Of a stretch of DNA of 64,000 nt, positions 1-10,267 are shown piece after piece. The translations under genes and the position numbers were made by a program. The DNA is from Chalciporus piperatus. Its lineage: Eukaryota > Basidiomycota > Agaricomycetes > Boletales > Boletaceae. The notes beneath the pieces were generated by a model that was not told where the DNA came from, did no database searches, and saw nothing but the letters and a program-made list of their open reading frames with translations. The DNA is taken from the NCBI GenBank assembly GCA_038093975.1, contig JBBPTG010000015.1, forward strand, positions 245,185 to 309,184. Direction: 5' to 3'. Within the stretch, counting starts at the first letter, position 1, and each line of letters starts with the position of its first letter.

Positions 1-260
1 AAACTCAGTTCCCTCAGAGTTGTATTATCTCTCAAGAAACGTGCGACGGCAAGCAGCCCATTGGCACCGATTCCGTTTTGCGGGAGATACAGTTCGGTGA
101 GACTTTCTCGACAGTGGATACCGGCATCTGAAGTCAAAAAGTCGAGTAACCGGATACATGGTACCTCACCCAGAGAGGAACCAGATAACTTATGGACAAC
201 CTTTTGCCTACAGATTTTTACGATCATTTGTTTGACAGCTGTGGTGATGTGGTCAGCATA
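1..260 (-). CDS. Leucine-rich repeat protein, partial at window edge (RanGAP/RNH1-like repeats)
   Basis: On the minus strand one frame is open from about position 260 to the window edge and ends in a recognisable leucine-rich repeat, with the core LTELYLPQNGIGANGLLAVA followed by ARFLRDNTTLREL. The pattern LxxLxLxxNxIGxxG is that of ribonuclease-inhibitor and RanGAP-type LRRs. An ATG lies at 227-225, but the frame stays open upstream of it, so the true start or an upstream exon is not fixed. The rest of the gene lies outside the window. The repeat class is seen in the sequence; a function cannot be given. Confidence 0.5.
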
Positions 261-438
261 AAAATAGAAGACCCCTAAAGTGATAGACCAACCAAACCAC
301 GATGCAAGGCGAGGACTTATCTTGTGAAGTGTTTCATTGAGTGAAGAACATATGATCTCTGGGTCCAGCCCACACTTGTTTTGAGATGATGTGTTGAGGC
401 ACATGTTGGAATAGTGTGGGATTGATATTAATCTAGTG

Positions 439-470
439 GGTATGAGATGGTGTCGGTATGAGATGGTGTC
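439..470. repeat. 16-bp unit in two perfect tandem copies
   Basis: GGTATGAGATGGTGTC occurs at 439-454 and again at 455-470, in the spacer between the LRR gene and the CUE-domain gene. It is a local slippage duplication with no evident role. Confidence 0.8.
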
Positions 471-683
471 GAACTTCGAAGAGAGCAAGGAAGAAGAGGC
501 TGAGACAACATACTTAGGGGCTAATCGCCAAATACTGCCAAGCAACGTCTGTTGGATTAGCTAAGCGCAGGTTAGCCATTCAACCGAATCCAAAGATCGC
601 CATGGGGGATACGGTAATATAATCTGTTCACAGTGTCCAGCCTGCCCCATCGCTCAGGCGTATACACCTTGGGCTATAGCAAC

Positions 684-707
684 GCCATCCGAGTCGCCAT
701 CCGAGTC
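684..707. repeat. 12-bp unit in two perfect tandem copies
   Basis: GCCATCCGAGTC is repeated at 684-695 and 696-707, 60 bp before the start codon of the CUE-domain gene, so it lies in the probable 5' leader or core promoter. A regulatory role is not shown. Confidence 0.75.
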
Positions 708-766
708 GTCGATAGCAGAGGTACCTGACTTGATCATATCATCGTGAGCTACACCTGGCAGCTTTC

Positions 767-3108
767 ATGACGACTCTCGCACCACTTCCGATCTATCCAT
801 CTTCCCAAGCCAGGAAAGGTTTTTCACTATCCCAACTAACTCAATTTCACTACAACCTCTCCAATGCACTAACACAAGTCATCGCGCTTCCCCCAGCTAA
901 ACGAGACACCCCTCCCACTCGCGCATTCATATCCAGCTACGCCAACGATGCAGCAAACCAAATCCTCGAAGCTCTCATCTGGGAGAACGCAGAAGCTGCT
1001 TCAAGTCAGCCTCAGGCCATCGATCACCTACGCCAACGCGTCCTTCTCCTCGCCGAGAAATTGGCATCCTCTGCTCCAGGATTAGAGCTCAAGACTTTGC
1101 TCGATCTCTGCGTTGCCTTCCCATCCAAGATCACTCGTCTAAGAGCGATACTCGCCGCTGCTCTCGGCGGGACTCCTGACCTTCCTTCGAGATTCACGTC
1201 GGAGGTCGTCTCGGCATTCACGACCTCGTTGAGTCCAGCCCACTCTTCAGGTCTATACGGTCTCCGAAAGACGGCACGGTGCTTGGTGAGCTTTCTACGT
1301 CCAAGCCCACCAGCACTCGTTCGTCCCTTTGCGCATAACAAGGAATTCATCCTCGCACTCGCACGCGCCTATGATTCCGGTCTTACCGCCATCTCCCGTT
1401 CATACGGTGGCATCCGCACAGGCATTGCCAGCCACGAACTCGACCACTGGGAACGAATCTGGCTAGACACCAAAGTAGATATCGTCGATGCCTTCCACAT
1501 CATGATGTCAACGATGGTGCAAGACGTTAACTCTGCTTTTGGGACACAACTCGCAGTTGAAGCAGATCGAGCTTTCGGAATCGTTTTCGCATTGCTCGAG
1601 GTCACACCGGAGTCTGTCACTGCCGCATCCGCTGACCCGGTTCCGTTCCTCGATCGATCGCTCGTGGCGGATTATCAGCATGCGTATGATTTGAACAGAA
1701 CGTTGGCTGGGGCTTTGCGACGTTCATCGCGCGATGATGCACGGATGGAACTCTTGGAATCTACCTTGCGTTCTCTCGATGTGGAGTCGTCGGGTGGGAG
1801 TACCAAAGACCCCGGGGCACTCAAACTCATCCTTCGCTCATCCGGCATCGCTCCAGGCGTCTCCAATAAAGCTACGCTGGTCCCTCCACCCGCCTCGACC
1901 GACAAGGGTAAAGGAAAGGCGACCGCTCCCGAACCCTCCTCGTCCCATGATCCAGATCTCGACTTGCAAGTGACTCAAGTACTGGACATCTTCCCCGATC
2001 ACTCTCCCGAGTATATCCGCAACCTGCTCATGCACCCTTCCTATCCATTCCGCGGTAACGCGGAAAGGGTCATCGAAGCACTTTTGGAAGGGACGGCTCC
2101 CGACGAAGATTCAGTTGAAGGCGCCGAGGACTTTTCGTCTGGCGCTGCTGCTGGTCAAGGGCACACAACCCTTCTCGACGCGCCGATCGAGAGAAGGAAC
2201 ATATTCGACGAGGAAGTCATTGATGTCAGTAGTCTACACACCGGAAAGAAAATGTATGATCTCAGGCGTGCCTTACCTGTTCTTCTCGTGGAATGCTAAT
2301 TCCTTCCATGCAGACAAGACGCGTCGTCCTTGGTGGTCAGGGATAGAGCAGAAATTGAGAGAATGAAGCTCGACACCCTTCGATTGACAGAAGCCATGTC
2401 GGATGATTCTGATGATGAATATACCGGGAGGCCGAGAGCACTTGACGTGTTTGATCTAGATGACGATTTCGAAGGTGCTGGTCCAGGCACCGTGAAGGTA
2501 GTGGGTGATGGCGAGGACAGCGGTGACGACGAAGCCACGGAAGAGCGTGGCACGGACCCACACAAGCCAGAGACGACGTTAGAGCTTGCTTACATCCGGG
2601 ATCCCAAACTGTTTGAAAGGGATGCTCAGACGAGAAGAAGCAAGGCGCGCACCGAGCTCAAGCAACAAACAGGTAATCGTTGCGTCCTGATCTCCCTCAT
2701 CTGTGCCTACTTAGACCGTTTGCTAGGCTGGACAGACGAGCAAATCGAGGGTTGGAAAATTATGTTGGAGAGAAACGTGCGCTTGTTTTCTGTAATTGAT
2801 TCTTTTTGTGTTGACATGCACCTCTTCAGCCGAAGAAAGAACGTATATTACAGAAGCATGAATTTGCTGGAAACAGGATTGAGGACACGTCGATTGTTGG
2901 AAGTTCTGCTGGAAGCTCGGGGGATAGGGGGCGAGGGAGAGGTGGAGGAAGAGGCCGAGGGCGTGGTGGAGGTGGAAGGGGTGGAGTGGGAGAAACAAGC
3001 GATTCAGTTGCACGCGATCGGGCATTCAAGAACAAGCACAAAAATCAAAACCGGAAAAGGGGTCACGATAAAAAGATGGCGAGGGCCGGTGCTGGCCCAT
3101 CGACGTAG
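767..3108 (+). CDS. CUE3: CUE-domain protein, ASCC2/Cue3-like (ribosome quality-control trigger complex)
   Basis: Four exons (767-2253, 2314-2672, 2727-2776, 2830-3108) give 724 residues with phase kept at each junction. Residues about 400-442 form a CUE ubiquitin-binding domain (QVTQVLDIFPDHSPEYI, then the dileucine NLLMHPSY). The C-terminus carries an Arg-Gly-rich stretch coded at about 2923-2990, then RAFKNKHKNQNRKRGHDKKM, the basic tail typical of the ASCC2/Cue3 family. Homologues bind K63-linked ubiquitin on collided ribosomes and work with the ASCC3/Slh1 helicase. The N-terminal helical region is divergent. The gene converges on the RPA3-like gene, leaving 103 bp between stop codons. 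I am confident of the family; the role is inferred from it. Confidence 0.85.
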
Positions 3109-3211
3109 CTCTCTGACCGTTAACCGAGATGTTGTATTACATTCAGCTGTTGTTTCTACACGCGATGAGAGACACAGAAGGGTGTAAGCGTGAGCGTCGG
3201 GTTCAGCATGA

Positions 3212-3705
3212 TCAGGAGGGGAACATCTTCTTGAATCTGGGGTCAAAGGTCAACTCGACGACATCATTTACCAACTTCATGTCTACAAGACGGTCAAGAT
3301 TTGAAAGGAGAACACGAGGGTGGTGACTTGCCGAGTTCTTTGTCCGAGTCCAAGCAGAGACTTGTCAACAGTTTGATGGTAGACTCGTCGATCACATTGC
3401 CGATGACCTCGACGAACGTCCCCGTCAACTGCTCGGGCTGCATGATTTCCGCAAAGTCAGCCGCGCTCCTTCTACGATACAGGAGATCAAACGTACTGGG
3501 TTCATGTTTATTTGGACTTGCCCCCCATCAGAAGCTTCGACAAGGGCACTCTCCTGTTGTTGCTGTGTGGAATCGTCAGGAGATCGGCGAGTCTTGGGGA
3601 CGGAGGAGCATTTACGCTGATGACTTTGCATGGTAATCTGACTGTTCTTCCGACGAAACTCGGAAGACGCGCTGAGTTGACTCTTGGTGATTGATATTCG
3701 CTCAT
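3212..3705 (-). CDS. RFA3: Replication protein A subunit 3-like (small OB-fold subunit)
   Basis: Four small exons on the minus strand (3616-3705, 3497-3553, 3332-3437, 3212-3282) encode 107 residues, the usual length of fungal RPA14/Rfa3. The protein begins MSEYQSPRVNSARLPSFVG and contains SDGGQVQINMNP, GTFVEVIGNV and ELTFDPRFKKMF, the spacing seen in the single OB fold of RPA3. It would stabilise the RPA heterotrimer on single-stranded DNA in replication and repair. The last intron (3283-3331) starts with GC (CTCG|GCAAGT) and ends TTGTAG, a GC-AG intron; no GT donor nearby keeps the frame. Its start codon is 94 bp from that of the divergent F-box gene. The gene has no long open frame and is easy to miss. 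Confidence 0.85.
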
Positions 3706-3799
3706 TTGGACGTCGTGGTCGAGGCGCTGGTAACCGACGACGCGTTTATTTACGCGCGTCGCACCTCGACTTCAACTTGACCGCAACTTGACCGGAACG

Positions 3800-5290
3800 A
3801 TGGAGAAAACTGTCACAATCGACGATTTACCCAATGAACTCCTCATCATGATTTTCAAGCGGCTATACAAGCTGCATCGCCAAAAACCCACGATATACTA
3901 TTTTTTATATCCCGGTGCAGAAGACTCGGATGAAGACATGAGTCCGCCGGATCCCAGGACACGTTGGCTGGACGATCCATTCGATCCATCCATGTTTCCG
4001 CATGCACATGCCAAGGTCTGTCGGCGCTGGCATGCACTCCTCGTAGACCACCCCGCGTATTGGACACGTATCCCCATTAACATCGGTTCAATTACAACCC
4101 CCCTCCCCACCGTTGCCAACTATTTCGCTTGGTCCCGAGATCTACCCATTTGGGTTTTCGTCAAAAGGCATCCTGACGACAATAGCGTCCAGGATCCTGA
4201 CGAGAAGTCCTGCGTTGCTGCACTGCTGCCCTACGTATCGCAAAACTTACATCGCATCAAAAAGCTCGAATTTTCGCTCCTCCATCATGCTTCCCTTCCC
4301 GATATTTGCCCTTGGCTAGCTGGAAATGCCAACATCCTTGAATCTCTCCACATCAATCACAAAGAGCATCGGGTCACCGAGTCCATTGTACCTCCCGGCG
4401 AGGATACGGACCACCGAGATGACGGAGACCGAGTGCGGCTGAAATTCTCCGCTCCCGTACTTACCTCGCTATCCATTGATGCCCATACCTTTGCTCGGGC
4501 ATGTCGTTCCAGCAGGAGATGGCTCGCTAAAGCACCTAAACTCACCCGCCTATCCCTCATCCCGTCCGGGCCTTCTTCACCCACACAACATCTCTCTATC
4601 GGATCGACGATTAGAGCCCTCTCACATGCCACACGACTCCTATCCCTCTCTGTTCGAGGTATCAACTTCCTCGACGATTATGTCCCTCCTGAAACCCCTC
4701 AGTTCTTGCCCGAGATTCGCTCTGGCTCCGTGACATTCGAGGACCTTACGGGCACTGCTGTGTCGACCTTCTTTTGTGCCACTGGCACCATTGATGTACT
4801 GGATGTCAGGAATTGCTCACTCCGTGGCTTGGGATCTTTCTTCGCTGGTTCACTGCAACTGCATGACCTCAGCGAGGAATGTGACCTCACGATACCATTC
4901 AGAGATGCCGTAACCTATCAAGTCACCTTCACCAACTGTCCCGCGTTTAATGACACTTTCCTAGACTTCATGGCTGTCGGCCCAACCGGCGACGACTTTC
5001 CAGCCAACACAATGTGTTCTCTGCAGCTCAGAAATTGCACCAACTTCCATGTTGAAAACCTGTACAATATGATCTTCGCGAGGAGGCATGCGATAGAATC
5101 AAATCCGGCTTGGGATGGAACCCCAGTCGAGAATATTGCTTGGGATCTTGACGACTCGGACCTGAGAGCCATCTCGAGCCTGGTTGTGTGGCATGGGCCA
5201 TGCCTCTCGGAGGAATATAGGACGAAATTCGAGGAGCTGGTTCACGACTTCACTTGGATCAATGCAACGGAGGATAACCAAGCGACTTGA
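3800..5290 (+). CDS. F-box domain protein
   Basis: This intron-free gene encodes 496 residues from the ATG at 3800. Residues about 6-60 are an F-box (TIDDLPNELLIMIFKRLY, then the conserved CRRWHALLVDHPAYWTRI), which would dock to Skp1 of an SCF ubiquitin ligase. The remainder resembles the irregular LRR-like C-terminal part of the very large Agaricomycete F-box families and should carry the substrate-binding surface. The substrate is unknown. The 3' third has a decayed copy 350 bp downstream. The start was chosen because it is the first ATG and precedes the F-box by only six residues. Confidence 0.85.
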   Translation: MEKTVTIDDLPNELLIMIFKRLYKLHRQKPTIYYFLYPGAEDSDEDMSPPDPRTRWLDDPFDPSMFPHAHAKVCRRWHALLVDHPAYWTRIPINIGSITTPLPTVANYFAWSRDLPIWVFVKRHPDDNSVQDPDEKSCVAALLPYVSQNLHRIKKLEFSLLHHASLPDICPWLAGNANILESLHINHKEHRVTESIVPPGEDTDHRDDGDRVRLKFSAPVLTSLSIDAHTFARACRSSRRWLAKAPKLTRLSLIPSGPSSPTQHLSIGSTIRALSHATRLLSLSVRGINFLDDYVPPETPQFLPEIRSGSVTFEDLTGTAVSTFFCATGTIDVLDVRNCSLRGLGSFFAGSLQLHDLSEECDLTIPFRDAVTYQVTFTNCPAFNDTFLDFMAVGPTGDDFPANTMCSLQLRNCTNFHVENLYNMIFARRHAIESNPAWDGTPVENIAWDLDDSDLRAISSLVVWHGPCLSEEYRTKFEELVHDFTWINATEDNQAT

Positions 5291-5639
5291 GAATCCTGTT
5301 TCTAGGTGCGCTCACCGTGTCGCCGCCAGATGGTGTTTTCCAATTAACGACGCGCTCATAGGTCCCCACGATTCTGTCGATTTGCTAGTTCGCTGTTGAG
5401 TGACTCGAAACTATGTCAGACATATGCTAAGCAATACCTCACTGTCATTTGTTCCTATATACAGCCTTGTCTAGAAAAGACTTGATTCACCTGCGCATAG
5501 CTTAGCGAGGCAATCCACCCATTCGGAGTCACAGGCTTCGGCCAACGTTCTCCTTCCAAGACATCATCAGAGCAGGCTTGCTTGGATCGTCAAATTTCTT
5601 CCCGACGCTGACGCAATAACACAAACAAGAGATTGGGAC

Positions 5640-6235
5640 GCCGATCACGCGGACTCGGTTCTTTCCCGAGATTTGTTCTGCCTTGTCGTTCGAGGACCTT
5701 ACGGGAACTGCTCTATCGACTTTCGTTCATGCCGCTGATCCTATCGATGGTTTGGTATCAAGAATTGCTCTCTCCTCCAGTTGAAATTGTTCTTCGCGGA
5801 CGAAATGCGCTTCCATGACTTCGACGAGAAACGTATCCCCACATATGTCAATACCTTTAAAAATCCACTTTGCCAACTGTTCCGCATTCAATGATGCTTT
5901 CCTCAATTTCATGGCGGATGGAGGTCCAAGCGGTGATGACTTTCCAGCAAAGACAATGTGTTCTCTGCACCTCAACAATTGTACCAACTCCCATGTTGGA
6001 AACCTGTGGTCTCGGCACGAAGGCATGCGATAGAGTCAAACCCGGCCTGGGATGGAACCCCAGTCGAGAAGATGTCTTGCCAGGATATCGACTGGGATGA
6101 ACCGCAGTCGAGAGCAATCACGAGCTTGTTTGTGTGGGGTGGGCCATTGCTGTCGACATAATACAGGGCGAAATTCGAGAAGCTGATTCGGATCTTCGTT
6201 TGGACAATGCAGAGCAGCAGAGGAGGATAATAGCC
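5640..6235 (+). pseudogene. Decayed partial copy of the upstream F-box gene (3' third)
   Basis: This stretch repeats the last ~590 bp of the F-box gene (about 4700-5290). Matching peptides are NCSAFNDAFLNFMA against NCPAFNDTFLDFMA, GDDFPAKTMCSL against GDDFPANTMCSL, and RRHAIESNPAWDGTPVE, identical in both. The upstream part also matches (FPEI...FEDLTGTA in the parent). The copy lacks an F-box and start codon, changes frame near 5990-6015 and has early stops, so it cannot make the parent product. It looks like a tandem segmental duplication that has decayed. Confidence 0.85.
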
Positions 6236-6773
6236 ATGCGATCTGAGGATTCCGTTTCTGGTTGAGTTCATCGTGTTGCTACTTGATTGTATTTTTCACT
6301 GACCCCGTATTCGTAAGTAGGTGCTGGGCGCTGACCAACACGAACACGTGTTGCATATGTCATCGCTTTCTCGACGAAACGACTGCGAATAAACACCCAT
6401 AGCACGTGTTGCTTGGCCAGTACTGTACCCGCAGTTGCGGTGGTAGCTGCATTCGGAGGCATTCACGGAAATACGTTCAACCATACTGACCACTTGGTCT
6501 ATAGACAGGGCCAAACGTCTCCTTTCGCCCTGATAATTCGACGTCAAACTCCATCCGTCGTGCCCAGTCTTTAATGAAAGACTGAGACATACTGAGACAT
6601 ACATGTTTTATACCCAAACCTGTTGTCAGGTGCTGCGTCGTGCGAACTGGAAGACCATATGACGGAGGCATATGACGACGGCGGATAGGGACCGGAATTC
6701 AAACTATTCCACCTTGGGCGAACATGGTACGGAGCGGTGGTCTATTTCAGATCCTGACGGAACACCTTGAAGC

Positions 6774-6779
6774 TATAAA
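6774..6779 (+). promoter_or_regulatory. TATA box of the alcohol dehydrogenase gene
   Basis: TATAAA sits 84 bp before the start codon at 6863 and 5' of a C/T-rich tract (CATCCCCTGTC, CTTCCTCTTAA). Spacing and tract are typical of inducible fungal promoters. The transcription start is inferred, not seen. Confidence 0.5.
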
Positions 6780-6862
6780 CATCCCCTGTCAAGGTTGTCC
6801 AGCTTCCTCTTAATATTCCTCGCAACCACATTTCACCTCTATCCAAACTCGAACAGTGAGCC

Positions 6863-8992
6863 ATGCGCGCAGTTGTCTACGATGGACCGTTTTCGGTGTC
6901 AGTCCAGGAAGTCACAAAGCCTGTCATCACTCACCCAGATGACGTGATCGTCAAGGGTATGCAGCTCCAATGTTCCCCCCAGATATCACATCGACTGAAT
7001 CAACTTGTAGTGACAACGACATGCATTTGTGGAAGGCGAGTCAGATCCCCATTTTCGCACTGCACCTGGCACGCGACAGAGCAGGATAAGAATTTAATTG
7101 ACTTCTGTGGATAGTGACTTGCACATGTATGAGGGTCGCACCGCAGCTCAGGCTGGTATCGTCTTTGGGCATGAGAAGTACGTGGGATGAGGTCCTGTCA
7201 TTTCGGGGATGCTAACTATCTTGGGCAGCATGGGTATCGTCGAGGTAATTTGACTGTTCCTCTCCTCAGCGAACTGCTGGCTCACACATAATCATTCTAG
7301 GAAACCGGCGCCGGTGTAACTGTGAGTGCGCGTGTACACGTCCGACCCTGTTGGGCTATTTGCTGACAGGTGGATCTCTGCGGTCTCGTGTTCTCGACGC
7401 AATTATCTGTCTGAACCCTGCCCGGCAACTTGAAGCTCCTGAAAAAAGGCGACCGTGTTGTTATGCCGTTCAACGTAGCCTGTGGCCGCTGCCTGAACTG
7501 TGAGGAAGGGAGGTCGGCGTTTTGCACCATTGTGAATCCGGGATTTGTGAGTTCGTCTTCCTTACACAATCTCCGAATCTAGCTCATGACATGACGTGCT
7601 TGGTCCCTTGGGACTATAGGCGGGAGGGTAAGTACTTCGTACAAAACGCCCTAACGAGTGTCCTCATTTCTCGGATTGTAGGGCTTATGGGTAAGATTTA
7701 TCCTTAGTTTTCTCAACTGGCATGAACCCCTGGCGGGTTTGCAGGTACGTCGCAATGGGTCCATACCAAGGAGGACAAGCCGTAAGTGATTTGAATGATG
7801 TAACCGTATGTCAAGGCTCAAGTTCACTTGAACTATGTTCAATTCCCCAGGAATACGTCAAAGTTCCATTCGCCGATTTCAATGCTTTGAAGCTTCCCCC
7901 TGGCACCGAACATGAAGAGGACTTTGCCTTGTTGTCGGATATCTTCCCCACCGTGCGTGTCTTGTCATGTCGCACTGTATGATAATCAACCACGCAGTTG
8001 CCAGGGTTGGCACGGGGTAGAGCTATCGGTGGGTTGACATTCCTGATACATGCTCAAGTTTCTTATTTGCTTCTATTCCAGGGATTCCGCCCTGGCGAGT
8101 CCATTGCCGTGTTCGGTGCAGGCCCTGTGGGGCTCATGGCAGCCTACTCTGCGGTCATCCGCGGAGCCTCCGAAGTTTACGTCGTAGATCGTGTTCCCGA
8201 AAGACTCGCGAGGGCAAAAGAAATAGGATGCATCCCAATTGACTTTTCGCAAGGCGACCCAGTAGAGATGATCAAGGCTCTGAGAGACGGGTCAGCCTCT
8301 CCTTGCCTTTCATCGCGCGTACTGATCCGGAACTGAAAAAAAAAACAGACGCGAAGTCGACAGAGGTGTCGATGGTGTGTACCTCACCCGCCTATGCTGT
8401 TGAACCTCGTTAAAACGCATTGATTAGCTGTGGGTTACCAGGCTACGACTGGCGATGGGAAAACCGAGAAACCAAACGCGGTTTTGGAGGCACTTATCGG
8501 TGTCGTACGCCCTACTGGAGGTCTTGGCATTCCAGGGCTATACGTACCTAGTGATCCTGGAGCACCTGACTCGGCCGCAGCGAAGTAAGTTTGCGAACTC
8601 CTTGGGCGTACATATGCTTATCATATTTGTGCACTCAAAGGGGGTACATCTCCTTCCCTTTCGGTAAGTGGCTCCGTAGAGGACCGAGCTAAAAATGGTG
8701 ACTAAAGACAACGTCCTGCAACTAGGCAAACTTTTCGAGAAGGGCCTCAAGATTGGCACTGGACAGTGTAACGTCAAGGCACGTGCTACGCTTTGCTCCG
8801 ACCCTCTTGACACTTCATGATTGTTTGATCCGCTAGAGCTACAATCGCTACCTTCGAGACCTCATCATTGCCGGAAAAGCGAAGCCATCTTTCGTTGTGT
8901 CACACAACCTGTCTTTGGACGAAGCCGCGATGGCCTATGACAAGTTCGACAAGCGCATCGATGGGTTCACGAAGGTCTTGTTACACCCTTGA
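6863..8992 (+). CDS. Zinc-dependent alcohol dehydrogenase, formaldehyde dehydrogenase-like
   Basis: Seventeen exons join to 377 residues: 6863-6956, 7011-7035, 7115-7177, 7229-7244, 7301-7321, 7436-7546, 7620-7627, 7682-7690, 7745-7781, 7851-7952, 8005-8028, 8082-8290, 8349-8374, 8428-8584, 8641-8663, 8726-8778, 8837-8992. Phase is kept throughout. The protein shows catalytic-zinc motifs CGSDLH and GHE, the four-cysteine structural zinc loop CGRCLNCEEGRSAFC, and the Rossmann motif VFGAGPVGLMAA. QGGQAEYVKVPFADFN and the end FTKVLLHP match the glutathione-independent formaldehyde dehydrogenase branch of the medium-chain family. The likely reaction is NAD(P)-linked oxidation of an alcohol or aldehyde; the exact substrate is unknown. 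Two introns are GC-AG (7036-7114 and 8779-8836) and two exons are only 8 and 9 nt long. Confidence 0.88.
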
Positions 8993-9812
8993 GTGACTTC
9001 CGAGCCGAATAGCTCGTGAATTGTGTGGTCATGTAGGATAGGTCATGGTGTCATCCCCGTATGTATGTATGATCTCAGAAGGGTAGCCAGCGTATGTGCG
9101 TATGTAGGATCATGAAGTAACACGTCGACGCACTGTTTCTGTAAAAGGGAGCACGGAAGCTCCTTGTGGAGGGTGAACGTTTGAACGACCAACCTCGTCC
9201 CGACTCTTGAGTCTGCTACGGGAGAGTAACAGCGGCTTGGAAGTCACACCTAAATCTCTCCGAGCATTCATTGGGCGACAAGTTTGTTTCACCGCTGTGA
9301 TTTGTTACACGACTCGAGTACTCAGAAACTACTTCCTATCAACTTACATGAGACCTGGATGCCTGTGCAAGATAATGCCCATCAAGTGAGTCAGCAAAGA
9401 AAATCTTCCTGTCAATGGTGTGTGTGTGTGTTGTTTTGAATGTCCGCCAAAACGGAGAGTGTGTTGACTAAAGGTTGGGGGGAAGACAGAAATCACGGTA
9501 GATGAAGCCTACGCTAGTTCACCGCACTGTACGTCCACGATGAACTTTTCGAATCGAAGTGGTACTAAACAGACTTACGCAGGTTGCGACGGACGTTTCA
9601 CCGCAGTGATACACCACGTCTGGGACCTCACAGTCATATCTGTCAATTTCAAGCATCAATGAACGATTCGCATCGGTAGGCGAATAGACGGATACGTGCG
9701 TGGTACCCCACGCCGGGCTGACACTTTCAGGGGGATTGGGTAGGGTGCTTGATTGGACCCAAGCGGGACGTGGTGGTAAGATATTCTGACAAGAGAGTGT
9801 GAGCTAGGAAGA
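8993..9812. other. Intergenic stretch without a recognisable gene
   Basis: No coding signal was recognised on either strand. Two related short segments, GTTTCACCGCTGTGAT near 9287 and GTTTCACCGCAGTGAT near 9596, both precede TACAC, which may be an old local duplication. The first part will include the 3' UTR of the dehydrogenase gene. Confidence 0.4.
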
Positions 9813-10001
9813 TCACGCTCTCACTAATGGAGTATACCGACGATTGTACACTGTGGGAGGCCCGGTGAACACCTCTTGAATGATCACTCCCCACTGGTAG
9901 CCAAAGCACATGGACTGTGATGGCGATACCGTCTGAGGGGCAACAAGCGCCACACTGACTACATATGCAGCTACCAGGGTGAGGGAAGAGAAGCGGGACA
10001 T
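9813..10001 (-). CDS. Small secreted protein candidate
   Basis: From the ATG at 10001 the minus strand encodes 62 residues. It starts MSRFSSLTLVAAYVVSVALV, a plausible signal peptide with a basic n-region and hydrophobic core, followed by a short polar chain with a single cysteine. A TATAAAA element lies about 90 bp upstream of the start, which supports a real transcript. I do not recognise the family, and the 3' end could be spliced differently because a second frame is open over the same stretch. Confidence 0.35.
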   Translation of the reverse strand: MSRFSSLTLVAAYVVSVALVAPQTVSPSQSMCFGYQWGVIIQEVFTGPPTVYNRRYTPLVRA

Positions 10002-10087
10002 GTGGATGAGCGAGGTTAGGGAGTCGATGACAATACAACACAAGAAAACTGCGAGCGGACTGAAGAACCTTCCCGAAACCCATAGGC

Positions 10088-10094
10088 TTTTATA
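10088..10094 (-). promoter_or_regulatory. TATA-like element upstream of the small secreted-protein ORF
   Basis: On the minus strand TATAAAA reads at about 10094-10088, some 87 bp before the ATG at 10001, a normal distance for a fungal core promoter. This is the main support for that small ORF. Confidence 0.4.
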
Positions 10095-10267
10095 CCTTTT
10101 GAAGGATTCCACTTGTTTGTGTCACAACCGCAAATTTCTCGCCGTATTTCACGGTCCATCTTGTCGAGAACGCGGACTATGAGCAGCCCTCGAAAACCCG
10201 GAATACCACCGAGGCTGGAGCATACGATGATCGGGCTGAAAAGGAAAGAGACATCCCTTTATACAAT

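Noticed and set aside
2330..3187. A 285-codon plus-strand open frame as a separate gene
   Set aside because: It is exon 2 of the CUE-domain gene read on through two introns; splicing at 2672, 2727, 2776 and 2830 restores the family C-terminus.
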